Below are positions 1 through 14,475 of a stretch of DNA of 64,000 nucleotides, piece after piece. The DNA is from Histidinibacterium aquaticum (GTDB lineage: Bacteria; Pseudomonadota; Alphaproteobacteria; Rhodobacterales; Rhodobacteraceae). How positions within the stretch are numbered: position 1 is the stretch's first letter; each line of letters opens with the position of its first letter. Location of the stretch: positions 806,001-870,000 of the forward strand of contig NZ_VYQE01000001.1 in assembly GCF_008710275.1 (NCBI RefSeq), read 5' to 3'. Under the pieces are notes generated by a model that did not search any database, was not told the origin of the DNA, and worked only from the letters and a program-made list of their open reading frames with translations. Both the position numbers and the translations under genes were made by a program.

Positions 1-95
1 GCCGCAACGCGTAAACGGTCACCGCCCCCGTGGCCGGGCCTCGGCGCCGGAGTGCGCAACTTTCGGCAAGTCGCTGATTATCAATGCGAATAGGA
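1..95. other. window edge, no gene assigned
   Basis: No gene can be supported here. The plus frame starting at base 1 is open until the stop at 91-93, so the tail of a gene that begins outside the window is possible, but the residues are too few to recognise. Confidence 0.3.
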
Positions 96-115
96 GGCGT
101 CCAAATTTGGACGCC
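96..115. promoter_or_regulatory. perfect 20-bp palindrome (GTCCAAATTTGGAC type), copy 1
   Basis: GGCGTCCAAATTTGGACGCC is a perfect 20-bp palindrome directly after the dnaE stop codon. It has no natural loop and no T-run on either side, so it looks more like a protein-binding site than an intrinsic terminator. The same core recurs at 33991-34006 and, with a changed centre, at 58236-58253. The binding factor is unknown. Confidence 0.7.
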
Positions 116-116
116 C

Positions 117-3611
<3,495 letters not shown>

Positions 3612-3657
3612 GGCACCACCCTATCTTGTGGGCGGCGGCGGGGCCAGTCGCCTCGCT

Positions 3658-3666
3658 TGTGGATAA
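3658..3666 (-). promoter_or_regulatory. DnaA box (perfect consensus) upstream of dnaE
   Basis: TTATCCACA on the minus strand, a 9/9 match to the classical DnaA box, 47 bp upstream of the dnaE start and inside the dnaE/arsR divergent region. A single box does not make an origin. Its position suggests possible DnaA control of dnaE. Confidence 0.55.
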
Positions 3667-3673
3667 GCCATGA

Positions 3674-3689
3674 TTAGCCGATTGGCTAA
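3674..3689. promoter_or_regulatory. operator-like dyad 1 (TTAGCC-N4-GGCTAA)
   Basis: Perfect inverted repeat TTAGCC-GATT-GGCTAA. A second copy with the same 4-nt spacer overlaps the arsR-family start codon; the two centres are exactly 50 bp apart. This is the layout expected for an autoregulatory operator pair of the adjacent ArsR-type repressor. Confidence 0.6.
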
Positions 3690-3724
3690 CTTTTTTCTCG
3701 CCAGCGTGGTCGCGGTGTGATACC

Positions 3725-3738
3725 TAGCCTTATGGCTA
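3725..3738. promoter_or_regulatory. operator-like dyad 2 over the arsR start codon
   Basis: TAGCC-TTAT-GGCTA, the second copy of the dyad at 3674-3689. It spans the ATG at 3732-3734. A protein bound here would block transcription start or elongation, so negative autoregulation is the simplest reading. Confidence 0.55.
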
Positions 3739-4067
3739 ACCAACTCGACAGTTTCTTCTCTGCCCTCAGCGACCCCACCCGACGCGCGGTGGTCGAGCGC
3801 CTTGTGGCGAGCGGCCCGCAGGCGGTCAGCGACCTGCACTCCGCGCACGACATGGCGCTGCCGACCTTCCTGAAGCACCTCAAGGTGCTGGAGGCCGCGG
3901 GCCTCGTCCGTTCGGAAAAGGCCGGGCGGGTGCGGACCGTTCATATCGAAGCGGCGCCCATGGCCGAGGCCGAGGACTGGCTCTCCAGGCAGCGCCGCCT
4001 CTGGGAGGGCCGCCTCGACAGGCTCGATGCGCTGGTGCGCGAAATGGAAAAAGGATCACGGCAATGA
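3732..4067 (+). CDS. ArsR-family winged-helix transcriptional regulator
   Basis: About 111 residues. The motif SALSDPTRRAVVERL followed by a helix-turn-helix with LPTFLKHLKVLEAAGLV is typical of the ArsR subfamily that controls neighbouring SRPBCC/AHSA1 genes. No metal-binding cysteine cluster is visible, so the signal is unlikely to be arsenite or zinc. I choose the ATG at 3732 (MANQLDSFF), because homologues start here, over an upstream in-frame start at 3717. The start lies inside an inverted repeat. The stop overlaps the next gene's start (ATGA), indicating translational coupling. Confidence 0.9.
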   Translation: MANQLDSFFSALSDPTRRAVVERLVASGPQAVSDLHSAHDMALPTFLKHLKVLEAAGLVRSEKAGRVRTVHIEAAPMAEAEDWLSRQRRLWEGRLDRLDALVREMEKGSRQ

Positions 4068-4522
4068 CGGACTTCGCCACGCTCACGCTAAGCCGTGAGT
4101 ATCCCTGCCCGCCCGGGCGGCTCTTCGTCCTGCTCACGAACCCGGAGGCGCGGGCCATCTGGGGCGCACCCTCCGACGACGTGGTAATCGAGATCGACGA
4201 GGCCGACATCCGGCCCGGTGGCAGTGAGGTTGCGCGCTGCGGCCCCAAGGACAATCCGGAGTTCGACGTCGTTGCCCAGTTCCACGCGATCGAGCCGGAC
4301 ACCCGCATGGTCCTCACCGAAACCCTGACGGTGGGCGGTGAGATGCTGTCCGTCTCGCTGGTGACGACGGATCTCGAAGCGACCGGAACAGGCACGGAAC
4401 TGACCGTCACCCTGCAGGTCGCCAGCCTCTCGGGGCCCGAGACGGCGGCCGGCTACCAGGAAGGCTGGGAGGGGGCGCTGGCGAATCTCGCCCGCCTCGT
4501 CGGCTCCGAAGTCGCCGCGTGA
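4064..4522 (+). CDS. SRPBCC (AHSA1-like) domain protein
   Basis: 152 residues, a START/Bet v1-like fold of the activator-of-Hsp90-ATPase-like family. Visible family features are the N-terminal strand ending in REYPCPPGRLF, the RPGGSEVARC segment, and the C-terminal helix GYQEGWEGALANLARL. Such proteins probably bind small hydrophobic ligands, but function is unknown. It is coupled by a 4-nt overlap to the ArsR regulator and followed by a paralogue at 4574, forming an ArsR-SRPBCC-SRPBCC cassette. Confidence 0.88.
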   Translation: MTDFATLTLSREYPCPPGRLFVLLTNPEARAIWGAPSDDVVIEIDEADIRPGGSEVARCGPKDNPEFDVVAQFHAIEPDTRMVLTETLTVGGEMLSVSLVTTDLEATGTGTELTVTLQVASLSGPETAAGYQEGWEGALANLARLVGSEVAA

Positions 4523-4573
4523 AACCGCCAGATTCCCACTATGCTCAGGCAGTCCAAAGGAAGGACCACACAA

Positions 4574-5047
4574 GTGACTGACGAAGACATCGCCCCGAAC
4601 GACCTCGTTCTGGTACGCCACCTCCCGGCGACCCCGGAGAACGTCTACCGCTGCTGGACCGAGCCCGAGCTCATCAAGCAGTTCTTCGCCCCCGCCCCTG
4701 GTACTTGCCCCGAGGCGCAGGTCGATCCCCGCCCGGGCGGCGCCTTCCGCGTGGTGATGGAATTCGAGGAACACGGCCGCATGGACGGTCCCCCGGGTTG
4801 CGTCCTGATCGCCGAACCGGGCCGGCGCTTCGCCTGGACCGACGCCCTCGGCCCGGAGTTCCGCCCCAAGGCGGACGGCTTCTTCAGCGCCGACATCACC
4901 TTCACCGCCATCCCGGAGGGCTGCGAGTACCGCGTCGTCGCGCGCCACGCCGATGCTGACAGCGCCCAAAAACACCGCGAGATGGGCTTCGAAGAGGGCT
5001 GGGGCACGGTGGCCGAGCAACTGGGACGGCTCGCCGCGACCCTGTGA
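4574..5047 (+). CDS. SRPBCC (AHSA1-like) domain protein, second copy
   Basis: 157 residues from a GTG at 4574, chosen because AGGAAGGA lies 8 nt upstream; an in-frame ATG at 4541 has no ribosome-binding site. It is a paralogue of the preceding gene: VRHLPATPENVYRCWTEP, DPRPGGAFRVVM, and the terminal GFEEGWGTVAEQLGRL helix. The molecular role is unknown. It ends the ArsR cassette, and 128 bp separate it from xdhA. Confidence 0.87.
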   Translation: MTDEDIAPNDLVLVRHLPATPENVYRCWTEPELIKQFFAPAPGTCPEAQVDPRPGGAFRVVMEFEEHGRMDGPPGCVLIAEPGRRFAWTDALGPEFRPKADGFFSADITFTAIPEGCEYRVVARHADADSAQKHREMGFEEGWGTVAEQLGRLAATL

Positions 5048-5175
5048 CGTTCCGGCGGGCTTGCAAAAGGCGCTGCGCCCCGGTTTCATCGACCGGATTC
5101 AGGGGGCGCGCGCTCTACGCCGCATCGACCGCGCGCCGGTGACCCCAGGAACGGGTAAGGCGGCAGGGTCATCGA

Positions 5176-6552
5176 ATGACCGTATCTTTCTGGCTCAACG
5201 GAACGCCGGTGACCGCGGAGGCGCCTCCGACGCGGACGCTGCTCGACTGGCTGCGCGAGACGCGCGGGTTGCGCGGCACCAAGGAGGGCTGCAACGAAGG
5301 CGACTGCGGCGCCTGCACGGTGATGGTCACCGATGCAGCAGGGGCGCGGGCGCTCAACGCCTGCATCCTCTTCCTGCCGCAGCTCCAGGGCAAGGCGGTG
5401 CGCACCGTCGAAGGCGTCGCCGGGGCCGACGGGAGCCTGCACCCGGTGCAGGAGGCGATGATCGCCCGCCACGGCAGCCAGTGCGGCTTCTGCACACCGG
5501 GCTTCATCGTGTCGATGGCGGTCGGCCACCTGCACGGGCGAACCGACCATGACGACGTGGTGGCCGGCAACCTCTGCCGCTGCACCGGCTACGCGCCCAT
5601 CGTCCGCGCCGCCGAGGATGCGGCGAACCAGCCCATCCCGGACTGGATGCGCGCCGATGCCGCCCTGGTGGAGGATGCGCCGGAGGCCGGCGGCTCCGCG
5701 CCCTTCGCGCCCAAGACCGCGGACGAGCTGGCAGACTGGTACCTCGACCATCCCGAGGCCACGCTGATCGCCGGTGCGACGGACGTGGGGCTCTGGGTCA
5801 CCAAGCAGTTCCGCGACCTTGGGGAGGTGGCCTTCCTCAACCGCTGCGAGGACCTCACCACGATAGAAGAGCGCGACGGCGCCCTCCGCATCGGTGCGGC
5901 GGTCAACATGTCGGACGTCTGGCAGGCGATGAAGGGTCCCTACCCCTCCTACGCCGAAATGATCCGGCGCTACGGATCGGACCAGGTCCGCAACGCCGCG
6001 ACCATCGGCGGCAATATCGCCAACGGCTCGCCCATCGGGGACAACCCGCCCGCGCTGATCGCCCTCGGGGCGACACTGCACCTGCGGCGGGGTGACGACC
6101 GGCGGGACCTGCCGATCGAGGAGTTCTTCCTCGACTACGGCAAGCAGGACCGCCAGCCCGGCGAATTCGTCGAGGCGGTGACCGTCCCGCTCGGGGCCGA
6201 GCCGCTGCGCAGCTACAAGATCTCCAAGCGCTTCGACCAGGACATCTCCGCCGTCTGCGGCTGCTTCAACGTCCGGGTCGAGGATGGCCGCGTCGCCGAG
6301 GCGCGGATCGCCTTCGGCGGCATGGCGGGCGTGCCCAAGCGCGCCGCCAATGCCGAAGCCGCGCTGCAGGGCGCAGACTGGACGGAGGCGACGGTCGCCC
6401 AGGCCGCCCGCCTGCTGGCGGAGGATTTCACGCCGCTGTCTGACATGCGCGCCTCGGCGGGCTACCGGCTCGAGTCCGCGCAGGGCCTGCTGATGCGCTA
6501 CTTCCACGAGATGTCGGGACGACCCGTTTCGGTCCTGGAGGTCGCGCCATGA
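5176..6552 (+). CDS. xdhA: xanthine dehydrogenase small subunit (Fe-S/FAD)
   Basis: 458 residues. Transfers electrons from the molybdenum site in XdhB through two [2Fe-2S] clusters to FAD and NAD+ during hypoxanthine/xanthine oxidation to urate. The plant-type cluster ligands are C39, C44, C47 and C63. The second cluster is bound by C103, C106, C134 and C136 (CGFC and CRC motifs). The FAD-binding domain covers roughly residues 175-345 and the CO-dehydrogenase flavoprotein C-terminal domain follows. It overlaps xdhB by 4 nt and is the first gene of a purine-catabolism block ending at 14.4 kb. Confidence 0.97.
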   Translation: MTVSFWLNGTPVTAEAPPTRTLLDWLRETRGLRGTKEGCNEGDCGACTVMVTDAAGARALNACILFLPQLQGKAVRTVEGVAGADGSLHPVQEAMIARHGSQCGFCTPGFIVSMAVGHLHGRTDHDDVVAGNLCRCTGYAPIVRAAEDAANQPIPDWMRADAALVEDAPEAGGSAPFAPKTADELADWYLDHPEATLIAGATDVGLWVTKQFRDLGEVAFLNRCEDLTTIEERDGALRIGAAVNMSDVWQAMKGPYPSYAEMIRRYGSDQVRNAATIGGNIANGSPIGDNPPALIALGATLHLRRGDDRRDLPIEEFFLDYGKQDRQPGEFVEAVTVPLGAEPLRSYKISKRFDQDISAVCGCFNVRVEDGRVAEARIAFGGMAGVPKRAANAEAALQGADWTEATVAQAARLLAEDFTPLSDMRASAGYRLESAQGLLMRYFHEMSGRPVSVLEVAP

Positions 6553-8951
6553 CCGTGCAGAAGCCCCTCCCCCACGACGCCGCGCCGCTCCACGTCACGG
6601 GACAGGCGCGCTACGTCGACGACGTTCCGGTGCCGGGCGACTGCCTGCACCTCTGTTTCGGCCTCTCGACCTGCGCGCGGGGTCGGATCACCGGCGTCGA
6701 CCTGACCTCGGTCAGCGAGGCGCCCGGAGTGTTGGCGGTTCTGACTGCCGACGACCTCACCCACGCCAACGACGTCTCGCCCTCCGTCCACGACGAGCCG
6801 CTTCTGGCGGACGGTGAGGTCCACTACATGGGCCAGCCGGTCTTCCTGGTCGTCGCCGAGACACATCTCGCCGCCCGGTTCGCCGCCCAGCTGGGGCGGG
6901 TGACCTACGAGGAAGAGACCCCGATCCTGACGATCGAGCAGGCGCTCGAGGCCGACAGCCGCTTCGAGGGCGGCCCCGTGGTCTGGTCCAAGGGCGATGT
7001 CGAGGAGGCTTTCTCCGGCGCGCCGCACCGGCTCTCGGGCCGGCTCGAGGTCGGGGGGCAGGAGCACTTCTACCTCGAGGGCCAGGCTGCCCTCGCCCTG
7101 CCGCAGGAGGGGGGCGACATGGTGGTGCAGAGCTCCACCCAGCATCCGACAGAAATCCAGCACAAGGTGGCCGACGCCCTCGGCCTGCCCATGCACGCCG
7201 TCCGGGTCGAGACGCGTCGGATGGGCGGCGGCTTCGGCGGCAAGGAAAGCCAGGGCAACGCGCTCGCCGTGGCCTGCGCCGTCGCCGCGCAGAAGACCGG
7301 CCGCCCCTGCAAGATGCGCTACGACCGCGACGACGACATGATCGTCACCGGCAAGCGCCACGACTTCCGCATCGATTGGGAGGCGGGCTACGACGACGAG
7401 GGCCGCCTGCATGCGGTGGAGTTCACCCAGTACGCCCGCTGCGGCTGGGCGCAGGACCTGAGCCTGCCGGTCGCCGACCGGGCGATGCTCCACGCGGACA
7501 ACGCCTACCTCCTGCCCGCCGCGCGGATCACATCGCACCGGCTCAAGACCAACACACAGTCCGCCACCGCCTTCCGTGGCTTCGGCGGACCGCAGGGCAT
7601 GGTCGGCATGGAGCGCGTGATGGACGCGGTGGCGCGCGAGCGGGGGCTCGACCCGGTGGAGGTGCGCCGTCGCAACTTCTATCGCCCGGCCTCTGAGGTC
7701 TCGGCCACGGCCGGCAGTGGCGCCGAGCCGCTGAAGGAAGGCGCCGTCCACGAGGGCGGCGACGTCGCATCGCGCGGCGCCTCGGGGCCTGTCGGCTCCC
7801 ACGCCATCGAGGCGCGGGGAGAGAACATGACGCCCTACGGGATGGAGGTGACCGACTTCATCCTGCACGAGATGACCGACCGGCTGCTGGAGAGCTCGGA
7901 CTACGCCGGACGCAAGCAGCGCATCGCGCAGTGGAATGCCGAGAACCCGGTGCTGAAACGGGGCATCGCCTATTCGCCGGTGAAGTTCGGGATCTCCTTC
8001 ACGCTCACGCATCTCAACCAGGCCGGTGCGCTGGTGCATGTCTACCAGGACGGCTCGATCCACCTGAACCACGGCGGCACCGAGATGGGACAGGGGCTGT
8101 TCCAGAAGGTCGCGCAGGTCGCAGCATCGCGCTTCGGCGTGCCGCTCGAGATGGTCAAGATCACCGCCACGGACACCGGCAAGGTGCCCAATACCTCCGC
8201 GACGGCCGCCTCCTCGGGGTCCGACCTCAACGGGATGGCGACGAAGGCCGCCTGCGACACGATCCGCGACCGGATCGCGGAGTGCCTCGCCGCGCTGCAC
8301 CAGACCGATGCCGCGCGCGTGCGCTTCGAGGACGGCGAGGTCAAAGTGGGCGAAGAGCGCATGAGCTTCGCCCGCGCCGCGCAGATCGCCTACGAGAACC
8401 GGGTGAGCCTCTCGGCCACCGGCTACTACCGAACGCCCGACATTTCCTGGGACCGGCAGCGCGGACAGGGCCGGCCCTTCTTCTACTTCGCCTACGGTTG
8501 CGCGGTGACCGAAGTGGCGATCGACACGCTGACCGGCGAGAACCGGATCCTGCGGGCCGATATCCTGCACGACTGCGGCGCCTCGCTGAACCCGGCGCTC
8601 GACATCGGCCAGATCGAGGGCGGATTCGTGCAGGGTGCGGGCTGGCTGACCACCGAGGAGCTGGTGTGGGACGACCTCGGCCGCCTACGGACCCATGCGC
8701 CCTCGACCTACAAGATCCCCGCCTGTTCCGACCGGCCCAAGGTCTTCAACGTCGACCTCTGGGACGGTGAGAACTTCGCCGAGACGATCTTTCGCTCCAA
8801 GGCCGTGGGAGAGCCGCCGCTGATGCTGGGGATCTCGGCCTGGCTCGCCCTGATGGACGCCTGCGCCGCCTGCGGTCCGAACGACCCCGCGCTCGACACG
8901 CCCGCGACGGCCGAACGCGTGCTGGCCGCCGTGAAGCGGGCCCGCGGGTGA
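6549..8951 (+). CDS. xdhB: xanthine dehydrogenase large subunit (molybdopterin-binding)
   Basis: 800 residues. Hydroxylates hypoxanthine and xanthine at the molybdenum cofactor. The a/b hammerhead domain is N-terminal, the glycine-rich molybdopterin contact GGGFGGKE is near residue 225, and the catalytic glutamate motif GEPPLML is near 755. Length fits the Rhodobacter XdhB class. The ATG overlaps the xdhA stop; the end overlaps the xdhC start (GTGA). Its cofactor supply may be served by modABC and moeB in the same window. Confidence 0.97.
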   Translation: MTVQKPLPHDAAPLHVTGQARYVDDVPVPGDCLHLCFGLSTCARGRITGVDLTSVSEAPGVLAVLTADDLTHANDVSPSVHDEPLLADGEVHYMGQPVFLVVAETHLAARFAAQLGRVTYEEETPILTIEQALEADSRFEGGPVVWSKGDVEEAFSGAPHRLSGRLEVGGQEHFYLEGQAALALPQEGGDMVVQSSTQHPTEIQHKVADALGLPMHAVRVETRRMGGGFGGKESQGNALAVACAVAAQKTGRPCKMRYDRDDDMIVTGKRHDFRIDWEAGYDDEGRLHAVEFTQYARCGWAQDLSLPVADRAMLHADNAYLLPAARITSHRLKTNTQSATAFRGFGGPQGMVGMERVMDAVARERGLDPVEVRRRNFYRPASEVSATAGSGAEPLKEGAVHEGGDVASRGASGPVGSHAIEARGENMTPYGMEVTDFILHEMTDRLLESSDYAGRKQRIAQWNAENPVLKRGIAYSPVKFGISFTLTHLNQAGALVHVYQDGSIHLNHGGTEMGQGLFQKVAQVAASRFGVPLEMVKITATDTGKVPNTSATAASSGSDLNGMATKAACDTIRDRIAECLAALHQTDAARVRFEDGEVKVGEERMSFARAAQIAYENRVSLSATGYYRTPDISWDRQRGQGRPFFYFAYGCAVTEVAIDTLTGENRILRADILHDCGASLNPALDIGQIEGGFVQGAGWLTTEELVWDDLGRLRTHAPSTYKIPACSDRPKVFNVDLWDGENFAETIFRSKAVGEPPLMLGISAWLALMDACAACGPNDPALDTPATAERVLAAVKRARG

Positions 8952-9687
8952 CCGGCATCCGCGTCACCGTCCGGCGCAGCGCCGGGTCGGTCCCGCGCGA
9001 GGCGGGCGCGCAGATGCTCGTGACCGCCGACGCGACGGAGGGGACCATCGGCGGCGGCCGGCTGGAGTGGGAGGCCATGGCCGAGGCGCGCCGGATGCTC
9101 GCGGAAGGCCGCACCCGGACGGAGCGCACCTTTCCCCTCGGTCCTGCCCTCGGGCAGTGCTGCGGCGGGTCGGTGACGCTCGACTTCGAGGCGGCCGAAA
9201 CCCTGGAGGACGGCCCCCGCGCGCCGCTCTGGGTCTGGGGCGCGGGTCACGTCGGCCGCGCCATCGTCGCGACCACGGCGCCCCTGCCGCACTACGCGAT
9301 CACCTGGATCGACACCGCCCCGGACCGGTTTCCCGACACGATGCACGGCGAAAGCCGCCTCGTCGCCGCCGATCCCTCCGCCGCCGTCCGGCATGCGCCG
9401 CCCGACGCGCACCACCTGATCCTGACCTACTCGCACGAGATCGACCTCGCGCTCTGCCATACGCTGCTGTCGCACGGCTTCGCGAGCGCCGGGCTCATCG
9501 GGTCGGCAACGAAGTGGGCCCGGTTCCGGTCACGGCTTGCCGCACTCGGTCATCCGAACGCTCAAATCTTGCGCATTGCCTGCCCGATAGGCGATCCTGC
9601 CCTCGGCAAGCACCCGCAGGCCATTGCCGTCGGGGTCGCGGCCGCGCTACTCCGGTCGGCGGACCGGGCGATGGGGGACAGGACCGG

Positions 9688-9691
<4 letters not shown>
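8948..9691 (+). CDS. xdhC: xanthine dehydrogenase accessory protein XdhC
   Basis: 247 residues, GTG start overlapping the xdhB stop. Members bind the molybdenum cofactor, help sulfurate it and insert it into XdhB. The N-terminal XdhC/CoxI motif (SAGSVPREAGAQM) begins almost at the start, so the N-terminus is shorter than in many homologues. A cysteine pair in LGQCCGG and a Rossmann-like WGAGHVGRAIV near residue 96 follow. The stop overlaps the transporter ATPase start (ATGA). Confidence 0.94.
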
Positions 9692-11205
<1,514 letters not shown>

Positions 11206-11217
11206 CGCGGAGTGCGG

Positions 11218-12339
11218 ATGCTGAAGCTCGAACGCCGCCCCCAGGCCTCGACCGCCTGGACCTACGCGACGCCGCTCCTCGCGGTGCTGCTCACGATGAT
11301 CGCGGGCGGACTGCTCTTCGCCGCGCTCGGCAAGGACCCCTTCGTCGCGATCCGGACGATCTTCTGGGACCCGCTCTTCTCGGAGTTCTCGTCCTTCTAC
11401 CGCCCGCAACTGCTGGTGAAGGGCGCGCCGCTCGTGCTCATCGCCATCGGTCTCTCCTTCGGCTTTCGGGCGGGCATCTGGAACATCGGCGCCGAAGGCC
11501 AGTACATCGTCGGCGCGCTCTGCGGGGCGGCGGTGGGTCTCGCCTTCTACCCGATGGAAGCACGCTGGCTGATCCTACCGCTCATGGTGATCGCGGGTGC
11601 TCTGGGCGGATTGCTCTGGGCCATGATCCCGGGCCTGCTGAAGGTGCGCTTCGGGACCAACGAGATTCTCGTGTCGCTGATGCTGGTCTACGTGGCCGAG
11701 AACCTGCTCGCCGCCATGGCGCTCGGGCCGCTGCGCAACCCCGAGGGCATGGGCTTTCCCGGCAGCCGCAACCTTTCGCAGTACGAGAGCGCCACGACCT
11801 GGATCGACCGGAGCGCTGGGATGCACTGGGGTGTGGTCGCCGCGCTGATCGCGGTGATCGGCGCCTACGTCATCATGGCCCGGCACATCCTCGGGTTCCA
11901 GATTCGCCTGACCGGGCAGAGCCCGCGCGCGGCGGCCTTCTCGGGCGTGAACCCCGCGAGGCTGGTGCTCGTCTGCCTCGGGACCTCCGGCGCGCTGGCG
12001 GGTCTCGCGGGGATGTTCGAAGTCGCAGGTCCCGCCGGCCAGGTCTCGATCGATTTCAACGTGGGATACGGCTTCACGGCGATCATCGTGGCCTTCCTCG
12101 GCCGTCTGCACCCGGTAGGCATCCTGCTCGCGGGCGGGCTCATGGCCCTCACCTACATCGGCGGCGAGATCGCGCAGAACCAGCTTCAGCTTCCGGCAGC
12201 GGCGATCCAGCTGTTCCAGGGGATGCTGCTGTTCTTCCTGCTCGCGGTGGACGTGCTGACCCACTACCGGGTCCGCTTCCAGCGCGCCGAGCACAGACCG
12301 GCGGCCAAGCCCGCCGCCGCCCCCGAAGCGGCGGAATGA
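11218..12339 (+). CDS. ABC transporter permease 1 (BMP-type nucleoside/purine importer)
   Basis: 373 residues, multi-spanning inner-membrane permease of the BPD_transp_2 family. The family segment GLSFGFRAGIWNIGAEGQ follows the first two helices and FGTNEILVSLML is conserved. I prefer the ATG at 11218 because GGAG lies 5 nt upstream; a GTG two codons earlier lacks a ribosome-binding site. It works with the ATPase, the second permease at 12350 and the binding protein at 13297. Confidence 0.94.
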   Translation: MLKLERRPQASTAWTYATPLLAVLLTMIAGGLLFAALGKDPFVAIRTIFWDPLFSEFSSFYRPQLLVKGAPLVLIAIGLSFGFRAGIWNIGAEGQYIVGALCGAAVGLAFYPMEARWLILPLMVIAGALGGLLWAMIPGLLKVRFGTNEILVSLMLVYVAENLLAAMALGPLRNPEGMGFPGSRNLSQYESATTWIDRSAGMHWGVVAALIAVIGAYVIMARHILGFQIRLTGQSPRAAAFSGVNPARLVLVCLGTSGALAGLAGMFEVAGPAGQVSIDFNVGYGFTAIIVAFLGRLHPVGILLAGGLMALTYIGGEIAQNQLQLPAAAIQLFQGMLLFFLLAVDVLTHYRVRFQRAEHRPAAKPAAAPEAAE

Positions 12340-12349
12340 GGAGCGCGCG

Positions 12350-13264
12350 ATGGACCTGAGCACGATCAACCCCGCCCTCCTCGTCGCCTCGCTCATGGTG
12401 GCGGCGACGCCGATCCTGCTGGCCGCCATCGGCGAGCTGGTGGTCGAACGCTCGGGCGTCCTGAACCTCGGCGTCGAGGGGATGATGATCACCGGAGCGG
12501 TCTGCGGCTTCATCGCTGCCGTCTGGACCCAGAACCCCTGGGTGGGCTTCGTCGGCGCGGCCCTGGGCGGGGCGGTGCTCGCTCTCCTCTTCGCGCTGCT
12601 GACGCAGGTCCTGCTGTCGAACCAGGTGGCCACCGGGCTCGCGCTCACCCTCTTCGGGCTGGGCCTCTCGGCCCTGCTGGGACAAGGCTATATCGGCATC
12701 CGGGCCCCGACCCTGCCCCGCGTGGACCTCGGTCCGCTGACCGACCTGCCGGTGGTGGGCCGGATCCTCTTCGGGCAGGATCCGATGGTCTATCTCTCGC
12801 TGCTGATCGTCGCGGGCGTCTGGGCCTTCCTCAAGTTCTCCCGCGCCGGTCTCGTCCTGCGCGCGGTGGGCGAGAACCACGGCGCCGCCCACGCACTCGG
12901 CTACAACGTCCGCATCGTCCGCACCTGCGCCATCGCCTTCGGCGGCGCCTGCGCGGGCCTCGGCGGGGGCTACCTGAGCCTCGTCCGGGTGCCCCAGTGG
13001 ACCGAGGGGATGACGGCCGGTGCCGGATGGATCGCGCTCGCCATCGTCGTCTTCGCCAGCTGGAAACCCTGGCGGCTGCTGCTCGGCGCCTACCTCTTCG
13101 GCGGCGTCACGGTGCTTCAGCTGAACCTTCAGGCCGGGGGCCTCGCGGTGCCCGTCGAGTACCTCTCGATGAGCCCCTACCTCGTCACCATCCTCGTTCT
13201 CGTCGTGATGTCCGCGGGCCGTGCGCCCGGGTCTCTCGGCCGGACCTTCCATGCCTCGTCCTGA
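12350..13264 (+). CDS. ABC transporter permease 2 (BMP-type nucleoside/purine importer)
   Basis: 304 residues, the shorter partner permease. It has the diagnostic ERSGVLNLGVEGMM motif after the first helix, then about eight membrane segments. A GAG-rich ribosome-binding site (ATGAGGAGCG) lies just ahead of the ATG. Ten bases separate it from permease 1, so the two are certainly co-transcribed. Confidence 0.95.
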   Translation: MDLSTINPALLVASLMVAATPILLAAIGELVVERSGVLNLGVEGMMITGAVCGFIAAVWTQNPWVGFVGAALGGAVLALLFALLTQVLLSNQVATGLALTLFGLGLSALLGQGYIGIRAPTLPRVDLGPLTDLPVVGRILFGQDPMVYLSLLIVAGVWAFLKFSRAGLVLRAVGENHGAAHALGYNVRIVRTCAIAFGGACAGLGGGYLSLVRVPQWTEGMTAGAGWIALAIVVFASWKPWRLLLGAYLFGGVTVLQLNLQAGGLAVPVEYLSMSPYLVTILVLVVMSAGRAPGSLGRTFHASS

Positions 13265-13296
13265 GGCCAACACAAACCACTGACAGGGGAAGACAC

Positions 13297-14367
13297 ATGA
13301 AACTGAAACACCTACTCGCGGGCGCCGCCATGATGTTCGCCGGAGCGGCCGGCGCGCAGGACGATCCCTTCAAGGTCGGCTTCGTCTATGTCGGCCCGAT
13401 CGGCGACGGCGGCTGGACCTACGAGCACAATGAGGCCCGCCTCGCGGTCGAGGAAGAGTTCGGCGACTCGGTCGAGACCGTCTACCAGGAGAGCGTCCCC
13501 GAGGGCCCCGACGCCGTGCGGGTCATGCAGCAGATGGCGCTCAACGGCGCGGACATGATCTTCACCACGTCCTTCGGCTACATGGATCAGACCGTCGAGG
13601 TCGCCGAGCAGTTCCCCGACGTGCTCTTCGAGCATGCGACGGGCTACAAGCGCGCCGACAACGTTTCGACCTACTCCGCGCGCTTCTACGAGGGCCGCGC
13701 GGTTCAGGGCCACATCGCGGGCCAGCTGACCGAGAGCAACATCGTCGGCTACATCGGCTCCTTCCCGATCCCCGAGGTCATCCGCGGCATCAACTCCGCC
13801 TACCTCCACGCCAAGGAGGTGAACCCCGAGGTCGAGTTCCGCATCGTCTGGGTCTACACCTGGTTCGATCCCGCCCAGGAGGCCGAGGCCGCACGCGCGC
13901 TCATCGACCAGGGCGCCGACGTGATCCTTCAGCACACCGACTCCACCGCTCCGCAGGCGGCGGCGGCCGAGCAGGAAGGCGTCTACACCTTCGGCCAGGC
14001 CTCCGACATGGCCGAGTTCAAGCCGGCCCCGCGCGTCAGCTCCATCATCGACAACTGGGCGCCCTACTACATCGAGCGCGTCCAGGCGGCCATGGACGGC
14101 ACCTGGGAGTCGCAGGACTACTGGGGCGGCATCGACTCCGGCATGGTCGAGATCGGCGAGATCACCGATGCGGTGCCCGCCGAGGTCCGCGAGAGCGCGC
14201 TGGCTCTCAAGGAATCCATGGGGTCGGGCGAGTACCACCCCTTCACCGGCCCGATCAATCGGCAGGACGGCTCTGTCTGGCTCGAAGAGGGTGAGACCGC
14301 CGACGACGAAACGCTCCTCGGCATGAACTTCTACGTCGAGGGGATCGAAGGCGACATTCCGCAGTAA
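13297..14367 (+). CDS. BMP family ABC transporter substrate-binding protein
   Basis: 356 residues, periplasmic. The N-terminus MKLKHLLAGAAMMFAGAAGA is a signal peptide with a likely signal-peptidase I cut before QDDPF; there is no lipobox cysteine, unlike many BMP lipoproteins. Family motifs: VYVGPIGDGGWTYEHN near 30 and FTTSFGYMD near 92. The start at 13297 has AGGGGAAG upstream. Closing the xdh-transporter operon, it most likely captures purines or nucleosides; the exact ligand cannot be read from sequence. Confidence 0.94.
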   Translation: MKLKHLLAGAAMMFAGAAGAQDDPFKVGFVYVGPIGDGGWTYEHNEARLAVEEEFGDSVETVYQESVPEGPDAVRVMQQMALNGADMIFTTSFGYMDQTVEVAEQFPDVLFEHATGYKRADNVSTYSARFYEGRAVQGHIAGQLTESNIVGYIGSFPIPEVIRGINSAYLHAKEVNPEVEFRIVWVYTWFDPAQEAEAARALIDQGADVILQHTDSTAPQAAAAEQEGVYTFGQASDMAEFKPAPRVSSIIDNWAPYYIERVQAAMDGTWESQDYWGGIDSGMVEIGEITDAVPAEVRESALALKESMGSGEYHPFTGPINRQDGSVWLEEGETADDETLLGMNFYVEGIEGDIPQ

Positions 14368-14390
14368 GCGCAATCGCTCCGTGCATCGGA

Positions 14391-14417
14391 CGGCCCGCCC
14401 ACCGGCGGGCCGTTTTT
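14391..14417 (+). terminator. strong intrinsic terminator of the xdh-transporter operon
   Basis: CGGCCCGCC-CACC-GGCGGGCCG followed by TTTTT: a perfect 9-bp GC stem with a 4-nt loop and a U-tract, 24 bp after the binding-protein stop. Confidence 0.92.
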
Positions 14418-14475
14418 CGTTCCAGACCCCGAATTGCCGTTTTCCGTCGGGCCCCGGGAGGGCTAGAACACCGCC

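Noticed and set aside
6498-8570. Long minus-strand open frame opposite xdhB
   Set aside because: Shadow of xdhB with the same low-complexity composition; no start signal or domain.
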